A stretch of 6,569 nucleotides of DNA from positions 1-6,569 of the forward strand of contig CAYSAA010000231.1 in the NCBI GenBank assembly GCA_964428905.1, written 5' to 3'. Of the stretch, positions 1 through 5,398 are shown in pieces (within the stretch, counting starts at the first letter, position 1; the number at the start of each line of letters is the position of its first letter). Source of the DNA: CAYSAA01 sp964428905. Its GTDB lineage: Bacteria > Atribacterota > Phoenicimicrobiia > Phoenicimicrobiales > Stramentimicrobiaceae. The notes under the pieces were generated by a model, which was not told where the DNA came from, did no database searches, and saw only the letters and a program-made list of their open reading frames with translations. The translations under genes and the position numbers were made by a program.

Positions 1-13
1 ATAGAGGTAAAAA

Positions 14-550
14 ATGTGCCGGAAGCTCATTCCTGATGTTTATATTAAAAATGTCTATGCAATTGATATTGTTAAATTGCAGGAAAAGAAGAAGATTAAG
101 GGAATTATTATCGATCTTGATAATACATTAGTTCCCTGGGGTAAAAAAGTCGTAGATGAACAAATTGTTTCCTGGATTGAACAGGTAAAAGAGAAGGGTA
201 TAAAGATTTGTATCTTATCCAACAGTCATGCAGGTCATGTTTCCGAAATTGGCAATCTACTGGATATCCCCTTTTATTCCAGCCGTTATAAACCATTGAA
301 ACAACCTTTTACAGAAGCAATGAAAATAATGAATACCAGCAGTGCAGAAACGGCAGTTATCGGAGACCAAATATTTACCGATGTGCTGGGAGGCAATCGT
401 TTGAACCTGTTAACTATCCTGGTTCATCCTATCAAAAAACAAGATGCCCTGGGAACTCGCCTCATTTACCGGATGCTGGAGCGATTTATTATGTCTTTCT
501 GGCTTAAACATGGTAAAATAGAATTAAGCAAAGAGAAATGGCCGGAATAA
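14..550 (+). CDS. yqeG: YqeG family HAD-IIIA type phosphatase
   Basis: This 178-residue protein is a small cytoplasmic HAD-superfamily hydrolase of the YqeG type. Motif I is DLDNTLVPW at residues 34-42, with the nucleophile and acid/base aspartates at D34 and D36. Motif II is LSN at 68-70 (S69), the motif III lysine is K93 or K96 in YKPLKQPF, and motif IV is GDQIFTDVLGGN at 117-128 with D118 and D123. No large cap domain is present, which fits subclass III, and the length is normal for the family. The start is firm: an in-frame TAA lies at 8-10, and AGAGGT at 3-8 is a ribosome binding site five bases before ATG. The physiological substrate of YqeG proteins is not well defined; phosphatase activity is inferred from the motifs. 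In Firmicutes the gene often lies near ribosome-assembly or shikimate genes, but no such neighbour is visible here. Confidence 0.93.
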   Translation: MCRKLIPDVYIKNVYAIDIVKLQEKKKIKGIIIDLDNTLVPWGKKVVDEQIVSWIEQVKEKGIKICILSNSHAGHVSEIGNLLDIPFYSSRYKPLKQPFTEAMKIMNTSSAETAVIGDQIFTDVLGGNRLNLLTILVHPIKKQDALGTRLIYRMLERFIMSFWLKHGKIELSKEKWPE

Positions 551-556
551 TAAATT

Positions 557-580
557 AGTATGTAGTATATAGTATGTAGT
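557..580. repeat. Short direct repeat AGTATGTAGT
   Basis: The 10-mer AGTATGTAGT occurs at 557-566 and again at 571-580, separated by ATAT. It lies immediately after the yqeG stop codon. The function is unknown; it resembles the other short TA-rich repeats in this gap. Confidence 0.75.
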
Positions 581-612
581 AAAATACTGTGGGAGTATAT
601 GAGGGTAAGACA

Positions 613-641
613 GTATTACGTATACCGTATATCGTATTACG
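613..641. repeat. Direct repeat GTATTACG with intervening TA-rich sequence
   Basis: GTATTACG is found at 613-620 and 634-641, with CGTATACC and CGTATATC-like units between them. The composition is close to the GCGTATTGCGT family found further along the window, so it may be a decayed member of that family. Confidence 0.6.
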
Positions 642-713
642 TTAATTCTACTGGAATAAAGTAAACAGTCGCGAGTATGAAGTAAATTAGTGTGGACATA
701 AGTGAAAGAAAGA

Positions 714-744
714 GGGTTTTCAGTTTCCGGTTTACGGTTTTCAG
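714..744. repeat. GGTTTTCAG direct repeat pair
   Basis: GGTTTTCAG occurs at 715-723 and 736-744 (period 21), with a TTTCCGGTTTACGG core between them. The 10-mer CGGTTTTCAG at 735-744 has an exact reverse complement, CTGAAAACCG, at 917-926. The two sites therefore form a distant inverted pair. Confidence 0.7.
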
Positions 745-802
745 ACATAAGCATATCAGTAAAGAATGAACTATATTAGATTAATGATTTTATATTGTAT
801 TT

Positions 803-840
803 GTCATTGCGAAGGAGTGAAACGACTGAAGCAATCTCAT
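803..840. repeat. Dispersed palindromic TCATTGCGA...GAAGCAATCTC-type element
   Basis: This 38-base segment begins GTCATTGCGAAGGAG and ends GAAGCAATCTCAT. ATTGC at 806-810 pairs with GCAAT at 831-835, and AGT at 816-818 pairs with ACT at 825-827, giving an imperfect hairpin. I recognise it as a variant of a short palindromic repeat scattered through intergenic regions of many unrelated bacteria (consensus close to TCATTGCGAGGAGCGAAG followed by CGACGAAGCAATCTC). It is non-coding. Whether it is mobilised in trans, as REP elements are, is not shown here. Confidence 0.75.
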
Positions 841-860
841 GTATTTGTACCTGTAAATAT

Positions 861-926
861 AAACTGAGAACCGACAACTGTTCTTCACTTGCGCCTTGAA
901 ACTTTTAAACTAAAAACTGAAAACCG
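861..926. repeat. AAACTGARAACCG direct repeat pair
   Basis: AAACTGAGAACCG at 861-873 and AAACTGAAAACCG at 914-926 differ at one base. The second copy is partly the reverse complement of the GGTTTTCAG unit at 735-744, so these flank the palindromic element at 803-840 as an inverted arrangement. Confidence 0.7.
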
Positions 927-950
927 TTTTTATTACTTATTACTAATTAC

Positions 951-971
951 TGTATTTGGACTCAATACGCA
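951..971. repeat. TGTATTTGGACTCAATACGCA repeat, copy 1
   Basis: The 14-mer GGACTCAATACGCA at 958-971 recurs exactly at 1061-1074. The preceding TGTATTT is also shared in part. A 12-base piece, TGTATTTGGACT at 951-962, recurs exactly at 1098-1109. Confidence 0.8.
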
Positions 972-1062
972 TGACTATTTAGATAATCGATTGGAGATTT
1001 TTTGATTAGTATTTGTTTTAATTAATTTACATCTTTGTATTTATTGTATTATTATGTATTGG

Positions 1063-1093
1063 ACTCAATACGCAATACGCACGACGCAATACT
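1063..1093 (-). repeat. 31-base inverted repeat, left copy
   Basis: The segment beginning ACTCAATACGCAATACGC is the reverse complement of 2951-2981 with 30 of 31 bases matching; the mismatch pairs 1089 with 2955. The two copies bracket the PilB/GspE gene in inverted orientation. The unit is built from the CAATACGC submotif and overlaps copy 2 of the GGACTCAATACGCA repeat. Confidence 0.85.
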
Positions 1094-1145
1094 ATTTTGT
1101 ATTTGGACTACATTACATACTCGATACTAAATCTTATATTTTTTT

Positions 1146-1174
1146 TTGCAAATTAAATATTTTCGTGTTAAATT
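1146..1174 (+). promoter_or_regulatory. Candidate sigma-A-type promoter for pilB
   Basis: TTGCAA at 1146-1151 is followed after 17 bases by TAAATT at 1169-1174. A TG at 1166-1167 gives an extended -10 (TGtTAAATT). Initiation would fall near 1181, which would leave little or no leader for an ATG at 1184 but a normal leader for the ATG at 1217. The match is imperfect and the region is AT-rich, so chance occurrence is possible. Confidence 0.35.
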
Positions 1175-1216
1175 GAAAAAAATATGACAAAATATATTCA
1201 GCAAAAAGGGGTTAAC

Positions 1217-2947
1217 ATGGCACCAAGGATTGTAAAAGAAAAAGGAATTACCGGTGAATTCCTGTTAGATTTACTGCTTAATAAGAAGATAATCAAGGAT
1301 AAAGATGTCGAAAAGATTCGTCATAAACAGGGAGAAAAGGACAACAGTATTCAAAGAGTTATCCTGGAAATGGGGATTATCGGGAAAAAAGAGATGATGG
1401 AATTGCTCTCTGCAGAAGTTGGTATTCCTTATGTTGAACTGGACGGTAAAATTTTCGATCCTTCTATTGTAGCAATGCTTCCGGAAGATATATGCCGCAA
1501 ACATCACATGGTAACCATCGGTAAAAAGAATGAAAAACTGATTGTGGCCATGTCCAATCCGCTGGATGTTTATACCCAGGATGAAATTAAAATCAAAATG
1601 GGTTTTGAAATCGATCCTTGTCTCGCTTTCAGTGATGATATCAGCAAAGCCCTGGATTCGGTCTATGGCATCACGGAAAACTGGCAGCAGATGATGGGTG
1701 AGATTAATTCCCTGCCTGTAACAGCAGTGGAAGATGATACAGCAGACATGGATATTTCCAAAAGCGTATCACAGAGCCACGAGGCACCGGTCATCTCCCT
1801 AGTAAATTTAATCATGCTTCGTGCCATCAAGGAAGGAGCCAGCGATATCCACATCGAACCGTATGGTGATAAATCCCTCAAGGTACGATATCGCTTGGAC
1901 GGAATATTGCATGACATTATGTCTCCACCCAGAGGTTTGCATATGGCCATTATTTCCCGTATCAAAATCATGTCCAATATGAACATTGCCGAACGTCGCC
2001 TGCCGCAGGACGGCCGTATCAAAGTTCAGGTTCACGGCAGAGAAGTCAATTTCCGCGTTTCTACCATTCCGGCCGTGAATGGGGAAAGTGCTGTCTTGAG
2101 AATACTGGATCCTGACCAGATCATGCTGGATTTAAAATCAATCGGTTTCTCTCAATACAATCTGGATAGGTATCAGGAACTGATTGAAAAACCCAATGGC
2201 ATTCTGCTGGTTACCGGACCTACCGGCAGCGGAAAATCAACGACATTATATGCTACCCTAAATATTTTGAATTCAACCGAGAAAAAGATTATGACGATTG
2301 AAGACCCGGTGGAATATCGGCTGGACGGTGTCAACCAATTGCAGGCTAAACCAAAAATCGGTCTGACCTTTGCCGCAGGTTTACGCAGTTTTCTGCGCCA
2401 GGATCCGGATATCATGCTGGTAGGTGAAATCAGGGACCGGGAAACAGCAGAAATCGCTATCCAGTCTGCCTTGACCGGTCATCTGGTGTTAAGTACCCTT
2501 CATACCAATGATGCACCCAGTTCCATCATTCGTCTGATTGACATGGGAATTGAACCTTTTTTGATTTCCTCCTCGGTCATTGGTGTGATTGCCCAAAGAC
2601 TGGTTCGTAAAATTTGCTCTTATTGTAAAAAAGAGGTACCCATCACCGATGAGATAAAGAGAATCATGAATGAATTTAATATGAAACCCGGTGAAATGCA
2701 TCTCTATCATGGGGAAGGATGCCCCCATTGCAAAGAAACTGGTTACAAGGGGAGAACTGCCATATTTGAATTAATGGTCATCAATGAAAATATTCGCGAA
2801 CTGATTTATAACAATGCCCCTTTAAGCGAAATAAGGGATACAGCTATCCGTAAAAACGGTATGATTACCCTGAAAGAAGATGGTCTGAGAATAATCAACC
2901 AGGGCATTACCACCATGGAAGAAGTCGTCAGAGCGACATCAACCTAA
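1217..2947 (+). CDS. pilB: PilB/GspE family assembly ATPase (type IV pilus or type II secretion)
   Basis: This hexameric cytoplasmic ATPase powers pilus or pseudopilus assembly at the inner-membrane platform. From the ATG at 1217 it has 576 residues. The N-terminal third is a GspE_N/MshEN-type domain followed by a linker. The ATPase core carries Walker A GPTGSGKST at 334-342, an Asp box IEDPVEYR from 361, Walker B DPDIMLVGEIRD at 396-407 and a His box LTGHLVLSTLHTND at 419-432. A tetracysteine zinc site is formed by CSYC at 467-470 and CPHC at 502-505, typical of PilB/GspE and absent from PilT. An upstream in-frame ATG at 1184 would add 11 residues, but it lacks a ribosome binding site, whereas AAAAAGGGG at 1202-1210 lies six bases before 1217. 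No pilT or pilin gene is visible, so pilus and secretion roles cannot be separated. The partner PilC gene lies downstream beyond a small inserted gene. Confidence 0.95.
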   Translation: MAPRIVKEKGITGEFLLDLLLNKKIIKDKDVEKIRHKQGEKDNSIQRVILEMGIIGKKEMMELLSAEVGIPYVELDGKIFDPSIVAMLPEDICRKHHMVTIGKKNEKLIVAMSNPLDVYTQDEIKIKMGFEIDPCLAFSDDISKALDSVYGITENWQQMMGEINSLPVTAVEDDTADMDISKSVSQSHEAPVISLVNLIMLRAIKEGASDIHIEPYGDKSLKVRYRLDGILHDIMSPPRGLHMAIISRIKIMSNMNIAERRLPQDGRIKVQVHGREVNFRVSTIPAVNGESAVLRILDPDQIMLDLKSIGFSQYNLDRYQELIEKPNGILLVTGPTGSGKSTTLYATLNILNSTEKKIMTIEDPVEYRLDGVNQLQAKPKIGLTFAAGLRSFLRQDPDIMLVGEIRDRETAEIAIQSALTGHLVLSTLHTNDAPSSIIRLIDMGIEPFLISSSVIGVIAQRLVRKICSYCKKEVPITDEIKRIMNEFNMKPGEMHLYHGEGCPHCKETGYKGRTAIFELMVINENIRELIYNNAPLSEIRDTAIRKNGMITLKEDGLRIINQGITTMEEVVRATST

Positions 2948-2950
2948 AAA

Positions 2951-2981
2951 AGTACTGCGTCGTGCGTATTGCGTATTGAGT
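2951..2981 (+). repeat. 31-base inverted repeat, right copy
   Basis: This starts four bases after the pilB stop codon and matches the reverse complement of 1063-1093 at 30 of 31 positions. Its core GCGTATTGCGT (2964-2974) is also inverted-repeated at 3572-3582, beyond the four-helix-bundle gene. CGTATTGCGTA (2965-2975) recurs directly at 3020-3030. Confidence 0.85.
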
Positions 2982-3019
2982 AAAATAGTGCAAGAATAAA
3001 TGAAAGAAAATTAATATTT

Positions 3020-3030
3020 CGTATTGCGTA
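3020..3030 (+). repeat. CGTATTGCGTA direct repeat
   Basis: This exact 11-base copy of 2965-2975 sits 26 bases before the start of the four-helix-bundle gene. It belongs to the same family as the larger repeats on either side. Confidence 0.7.
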
Positions 3031-3055
3031 ATATATACATAAAGAAAAAAGAAAG

Positions 3056-3424
3056 ATGACAGAAAAGAAAATAAAAACTTTTCAGGATTTAAGAATTTGG
3101 AAGTTAGGGATTGAAATTGTAAAAGAAATCTATTTACTATCAAAATGCTTTCCAAAAACTGAATTATATGGACTGACTTCCCAGATAAGACGTTCTGTTG
3201 TTTCTATACCTTCCAATATTGCAGAAGGTTTCAGGAGATATCATAATAAAGAATATAGGCAATTTCTTTATATTGCTTTAGGAAGTTGTGCTGAGGTTGA
3301 AACACAGATTATCATTGCTAATGAATTAGATTACATTAATGAGGATGAAAGAACAAAAATATTAGAAAAACTTGATTATCTTTCCAGGATGATTTCAACC
3401 CTAATTAAGAGAATAGTAGCATAG
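3056..3424 (+). CDS. Four helix bundle protein, S23 ribosomal intervening-sequence family
   Basis: This 122-residue, all-helical protein matches the S23/IVP four-helix-bundle family. It has the N-terminal signature TFQDLRIWKLGIEIVKEIY (residues 8-26), the central SQIRRSVVSIPSNIAEGFRR stretch (residues 42-61), then YRQFLYIALGSCAEVETQI, and a final helix ending in the IKRI region. Length is normal. Such proteins were first found inside 23S rRNA intervening sequences and resemble the Avd accessory proteins of diversity-generating retroelements. Stand-alone copies have no settled function. The start fits the family, although upstream AAAAAAGAAAG is only a weak ribosome binding site. GC content is low: I count 106 G+C in 3061-3420 (29%), against roughly 50% or more in sampled parts of the neighbouring pilus genes. 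Inverted GCGTATTGCGT repeats lie on both sides. I infer an acquired cassette rather than a component of the pilus machine. No reverse transcriptase or rRNA is nearby. Confidence 0.93.
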   Translation: MTEKKIKTFQDLRIWKLGIEIVKEIYLLSKCFPKTELYGLTSQIRRSVVSIPSNIAEGFRRYHNKEYRQFLYIALGSCAEVETQIIIANELDYINEDERTKILEKLDYLSRMISTLIKRIVA

Positions 3425-3447
3425 AAACCTATATAAACGTTCAAGAA

Positions 3448-3481
3448 AGAAAATAAATTATAATTTAAGCATTTATTTTTT
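3448..3481 (+). terminator. Weak AT-only hairpin with T run
   Basis: AAAATAAAT at 3450-3458 can pair with ATTTATTTT at 3471-3479, extendable by one G-T and one A-T pair. The right arm merges into a T run. With no G-C pairs and a 12-base loop this would be a poor intrinsic terminator, so it is offered only as the best candidate downstream of the four-helix-bundle gene. Confidence 0.18.
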
Positions 3482-3500
3482 AGGTATTATCCTTTATAAT
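3472..3500 (+). promoter_or_regulatory. Possible promoter for the pilC-sigma operon
   Basis: A perfect -10 hexamer TATAAT lies at 3495-3500. At 17-base spacing the -35 position (3472-3477, TTTATT) matches only three of six consensus bases. Transcription would start near 3507 and leave a leader of about 120 bases that includes the 3562-3600 repeat. In such AT-rich sequence a chance TATAAT is likely enough to keep confidence low. Confidence 0.3.
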
Positions 3501-3561
3501 AATGTTAAAATTGGTATGTTGTTAAAGTTTTTTGTTGTAGCTTATTTAAAATTATTATTTA

Positions 3562-3600
3562 TTTGTATTGAACGCAATACGCGATACTCAATACTCACTA
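3562..3600 (-). repeat. ACGCAATACGC-family repeat before pilC
   Basis: ACGCAATACGC at 3572-3582 is the exact reverse complement of GCGTATTGCGT at 2964-2974. It is followed by ATACTCAATACTCAC, which shares the CTCAATAC element with 1064-1071. TTTGTATTG before it echoes TGTATTGGACTC at 1055-1066. The copy is more diverged than the pair flanking pilB. Confidence 0.7.
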
Positions 3601-3612
3601 CTATTAACTTGT

Positions 3613-3618
3613 AGGAGG
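3613..3618 (+). promoter_or_regulatory. Ribosome binding site of pilC
   Basis: Full-consensus AGGAGG lies 11 bases before the ATG at 3630. Another ATG at 3620 is only one base from the AGGAGG and opens a nine-codon frame, so it is too close to be used. The site therefore fixes the pilC start at 3630. Confidence 0.75.
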
Positions 3619-3629
3619 TATGTCCAAAA

Positions 3630-4838
3630 ATGGCAACTTTCACCTATAAAGCGCGGAATAATGCGGGACAGATCTTTACCGGTACCCTCGAAGGGGATAA
3701 CCGGGAAATGGTCATTGACCGCCTGAGAGAGATGAAGTATTTTATCATTTCTGTTGACAAGAAAAGCAAAGGCTTGTTGTCAACCGAAATTACCCTTTTT
3801 CAATCCATCAAAATCAGAGATTTAGCCATCTTTTTCCGTCAGTTTGCCACCATGGTCAGTGCCGGCCTTACCCTGGTTAACTGCCTGGAAATCCTGTCCA
3901 AACAGACTGAAAATAAGCTGCTGTCCCAAAAGATTGATGATATCAAAAAAAGTGTTGAGCGTGGCTCTACTTTAACCGATGCCTTTGCCGCCCATCCCGA
4001 AACATTTTCCAAACTTTATATTAATATGATTAAAGCAGGGGAAATCGGGGGTGTCCTGGATGATATCCTGAATCGCATGGCAACCCTGATGGAAAAGGAA
4101 TACGAACTACGTCAGAAAATCAAATCTGCCATGACTTACCCTGTTTTTATTATGGGTGCCGGGGTCATCATGGCTATCTTTATGCTTACCTTTATACTGC
4201 CCCAGTTTGTCGGAGTATTTCAGCAGTTTGGCGGTGAACTTCCCTTCCTGACCAGGATGCTGGTTGGGCTTACGTTAGGATTCAATCGTTATTGGTATGT
4301 TATTTTAGCTGTAGTTGCCTTGCTGGTCTTTTTATTCATTTCTTACAATAGGACTAAGGCAGGGCATAAAAATATTGACCGAATAAAATTAAAATTACCC
4401 ATCTTCGGAAATTTAATGTTGAAAACAGCGATTAACCGTTTTACCCGTATCCTGGGTACCCTCATTCGCAGCGGTGTTCCCATTATCCAGTCATTGCGGG
4501 TATCGGCTGAATCAATCGGAAATGATATCATTGCCGATGCGGTGATGGAGTCTGCAGACCGCATTAAGGAAGGGCAGAGTATTTCTACCCCGCTGGAAGA
4601 TAGTGGGGTGTTTCCGCCCATGGTTACCCAGATGATTATGGTAGGAGAAGAAAGCGGTGAGCTGGAAACCATGCTGCTCAATGTATCCCAGTTCTATGAC
4701 CAGGAAGTGGAAAGGGCTGTAGAGAGACTGACTTCGGTCATTGAACCGATTTTAATGGCGGTTGTTGCCTTGCTAGTTGGTACCCTGGTTATTGCCATGT
4801 ATTTACCAATATTCAGTATGGTAGAATTAGTTGGGTAA
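3630..4838 (+). CDS. pilC: PilC/GspF inner-membrane platform protein (type II secretion system F family)
   Basis: This 402-residue integral membrane protein anchors the assembly ATPase and helps drive pilin polymerisation. The N-terminus FTYKARNNAGQIFTGTLEGDN is typical of PilC/GspF. Two repeated T2SSF domains follow, at about 65-190 and 268-392. Each begins with a pattern like FFRQFATMVSAGLTLVNCLEIL (68-89) or FTRILGTLIRSGVPIIQSL (271-289) and carries a conserved acidic-glycine turn, KAGEIGGVLD at 135-144 and GEESGELE at 339-346. Hydrophobic membrane segments lie at about 170-191, 221-239 and 373-393. Length is normal and nothing appears truncated. It would work with the upstream PilB ATPase, from which it is separated by the four-helix-bundle gene. 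A TTG-started sigma-like gene follows after 23 bases, so pilC probably shares a transcript with the sigma genes. Confidence 0.95.
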   Translation: MATFTYKARNNAGQIFTGTLEGDNREMVIDRLREMKYFIISVDKKSKGLLSTEITLFQSIKIRDLAIFFRQFATMVSAGLTLVNCLEILSKQTENKLLSQKIDDIKKSVERGSTLTDAFAAHPETFSKLYINMIKAGEIGGVLDDILNRMATLMEKEYELRQKIKSAMTYPVFIMGAGVIMAIFMLTFILPQFVGVFQQFGGELPFLTRMLVGLTLGFNRYWYVILAVVALLVFLFISYNRTKAGHKNIDRIKLKLPIFGNLMLKTAINRFTRILGTLIRSGVPIIQSLRVSAESIGNDIIADAVMESADRIKEGQSISTPLEDSGVFPPMVTQMIMVGEESGELETMLLNVSQFYDQEVERAVERLTSVIEPILMAVVALLVGTLVIAMYLPIFSMVELVG

Positions 4839-4861
4839 AATAGAAAAGAGGTCGATATACT

Positions 4862-5398
4862 TTGAAAGAAAATAAACAAGTCAACAGCAGTACTCAGAAT
4901 GATAATAACGGAAGAAGAATTGAAGAGCACCTGGATTTTCTGGCAGAGGTGGTAAAAAAATTTCAGAATTCCGGTGAACCGGAAGAAAAACTTCTGCAGG
5001 CAGGTTATATTGGTCTTTTAAATGCCGTCAACCTGTACCAGGATCAGGAGGATATTTCCTTTCAGGAATATGCCGGTCATCTTATCGCAGGAGAGATTCG
5101 CCATTATATCAGGGAGAAGCACAAAAAAGTGAAAGTACCTGACTGGCTTTCCGTGATGATGAATACCCTGTTAAACCAGATGCTGGCAGCTTATCGCCAG
5201 CAGCACAATCAATTCCCGGATTTTCAGGAACTTTCCGAGATGCTTGACTTGTCACCGGAAATGCTCAAGGAAGCCCTGAAAGCGCGGGAAGCGGTGCTTG
5301 AGGTGTCTATTGACCAGAAGAGAAGAGAATACGATATCAAAGAACCGCTTGACACTGAGAAAATAGAAAAATCAATGAAAAGAAGAGGGCATGAATAG
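4862..5398 (+). CDS. Sigma-70-like protein with regions 2 and 3 but no region 4
   Basis: This 178-residue protein is a clear paralogue of the next gene. Region 2 spans about 20-85: the core-binding helix reads EEKLLQAGYIGLLNAVNL and the -10 region reads YAGHLIAGEIRHYIREKH. A region-3-like segment follows at about 93-150 (FPDFQELSEMLDLSPEMLKEALKAREAVLEVSID). The protein then ends in a short charged tail where the paralogue continues into its helix-turn-helix, so the -35-binding domain is absent. The usual YATW is changed to YAGH (70-73). The start is TTG with AAGAGGT at 4845-4851 ten bases upstream; no in-frame ATG gives a full region 2. Reading ends at TAG with no sign of a frameshift hiding region 4, because the next gene starts at once and encodes its own region 2. 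It may be a partial sigma, a co-sigma or a modulator of its neighbour. Function is inferred. Confidence 0.85.
   Translation: MKENKQVNSSTQNDNNGRRIEEHLDFLAEVVKKFQNSGEPEEKLLQAGYIGLLNAVNLYQDQEDISFQEYAGHLIAGEIRHYIREKHKKVKVPDWLSVMMNTLLNQMLAAYRQQHNQFPDFQELSEMLDLSPEMLKEALKAREAVLEVSIDQKRREYDIKEPLDTEKIEKSMKRRGHE

Larger units (their letters stand above)
551..1183. other. Long gene-free intergenic region rich in degenerate repeats
   Basis: These 633 bases hold no credible coding sequence. A minus-strand open frame across 524-754 has low-complexity content and runs over the repeats, so it is not supported. What is present is a succession of short repeat families: AGTATGTAGT copies, GTATTACG copies, GGTTTTCAG/CTGAAAACC copies in both orientations, one dispersed palindromic element, and GGACTCAATACGCA copies. 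A candidate promoter lies at the right end. No tRNA, CRISPR array or GC-rich terminator hairpin was seen. Confidence 0.8.
3425..3629. other. AT-rich intergenic spacer before pilC
   Basis: This 205-base spacer has no gene. It contains an AT-only potential hairpin near 3448-3481, a TATAAT hexamer at 3495-3500, a repeat of the ACGCAATACGC family at 3562-3600 and a strong ribosome binding site at 3613-3618. Confidence 0.7.

Noticed and set aside
524..754. Minus-strand open frame of 76 codons in the first intergenic region
   Set aside because: It overlaps the yqeG 3' end and short repeats, has low-complexity Tyr/Leu/Thr-rich content, no convincing ribosome binding site and no recognisable domain.
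951..1109. Possible CRISPR array
   Set aside because: The repeats are few, of unequal length, unevenly spaced and made of nested submotifs. There are no uniform spacers and no cas genes.
1663..2022. Minus-strand open frame of 119 codons inside pilB
   Set aside because: It lies wholly within the well-supported ATPase gene on the opposite strand, and its translation shows no recognisable motif.
3056..3424. Avd component of a diversity-generating retroelement
   Set aside because: The fold is related, but no reverse transcriptase, template repeat or variable repeat is present in the window, and the sequence fits the general S23 family.
3620..3649. Nine-codon frame starting at an ATG just after the pilC AGGAGG
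   Set aside because: The ATG is one base from the AGGAGG, too close for initiation, and the peptide has no features. It is a chance frame.
4343..4681. Minus-strand open frame of 112 codons inside pilC
   Set aside because: It is an antisense shadow of the conserved PilC coding sequence, with a Ser/Ile-rich translation and no ribosome binding site evidence.
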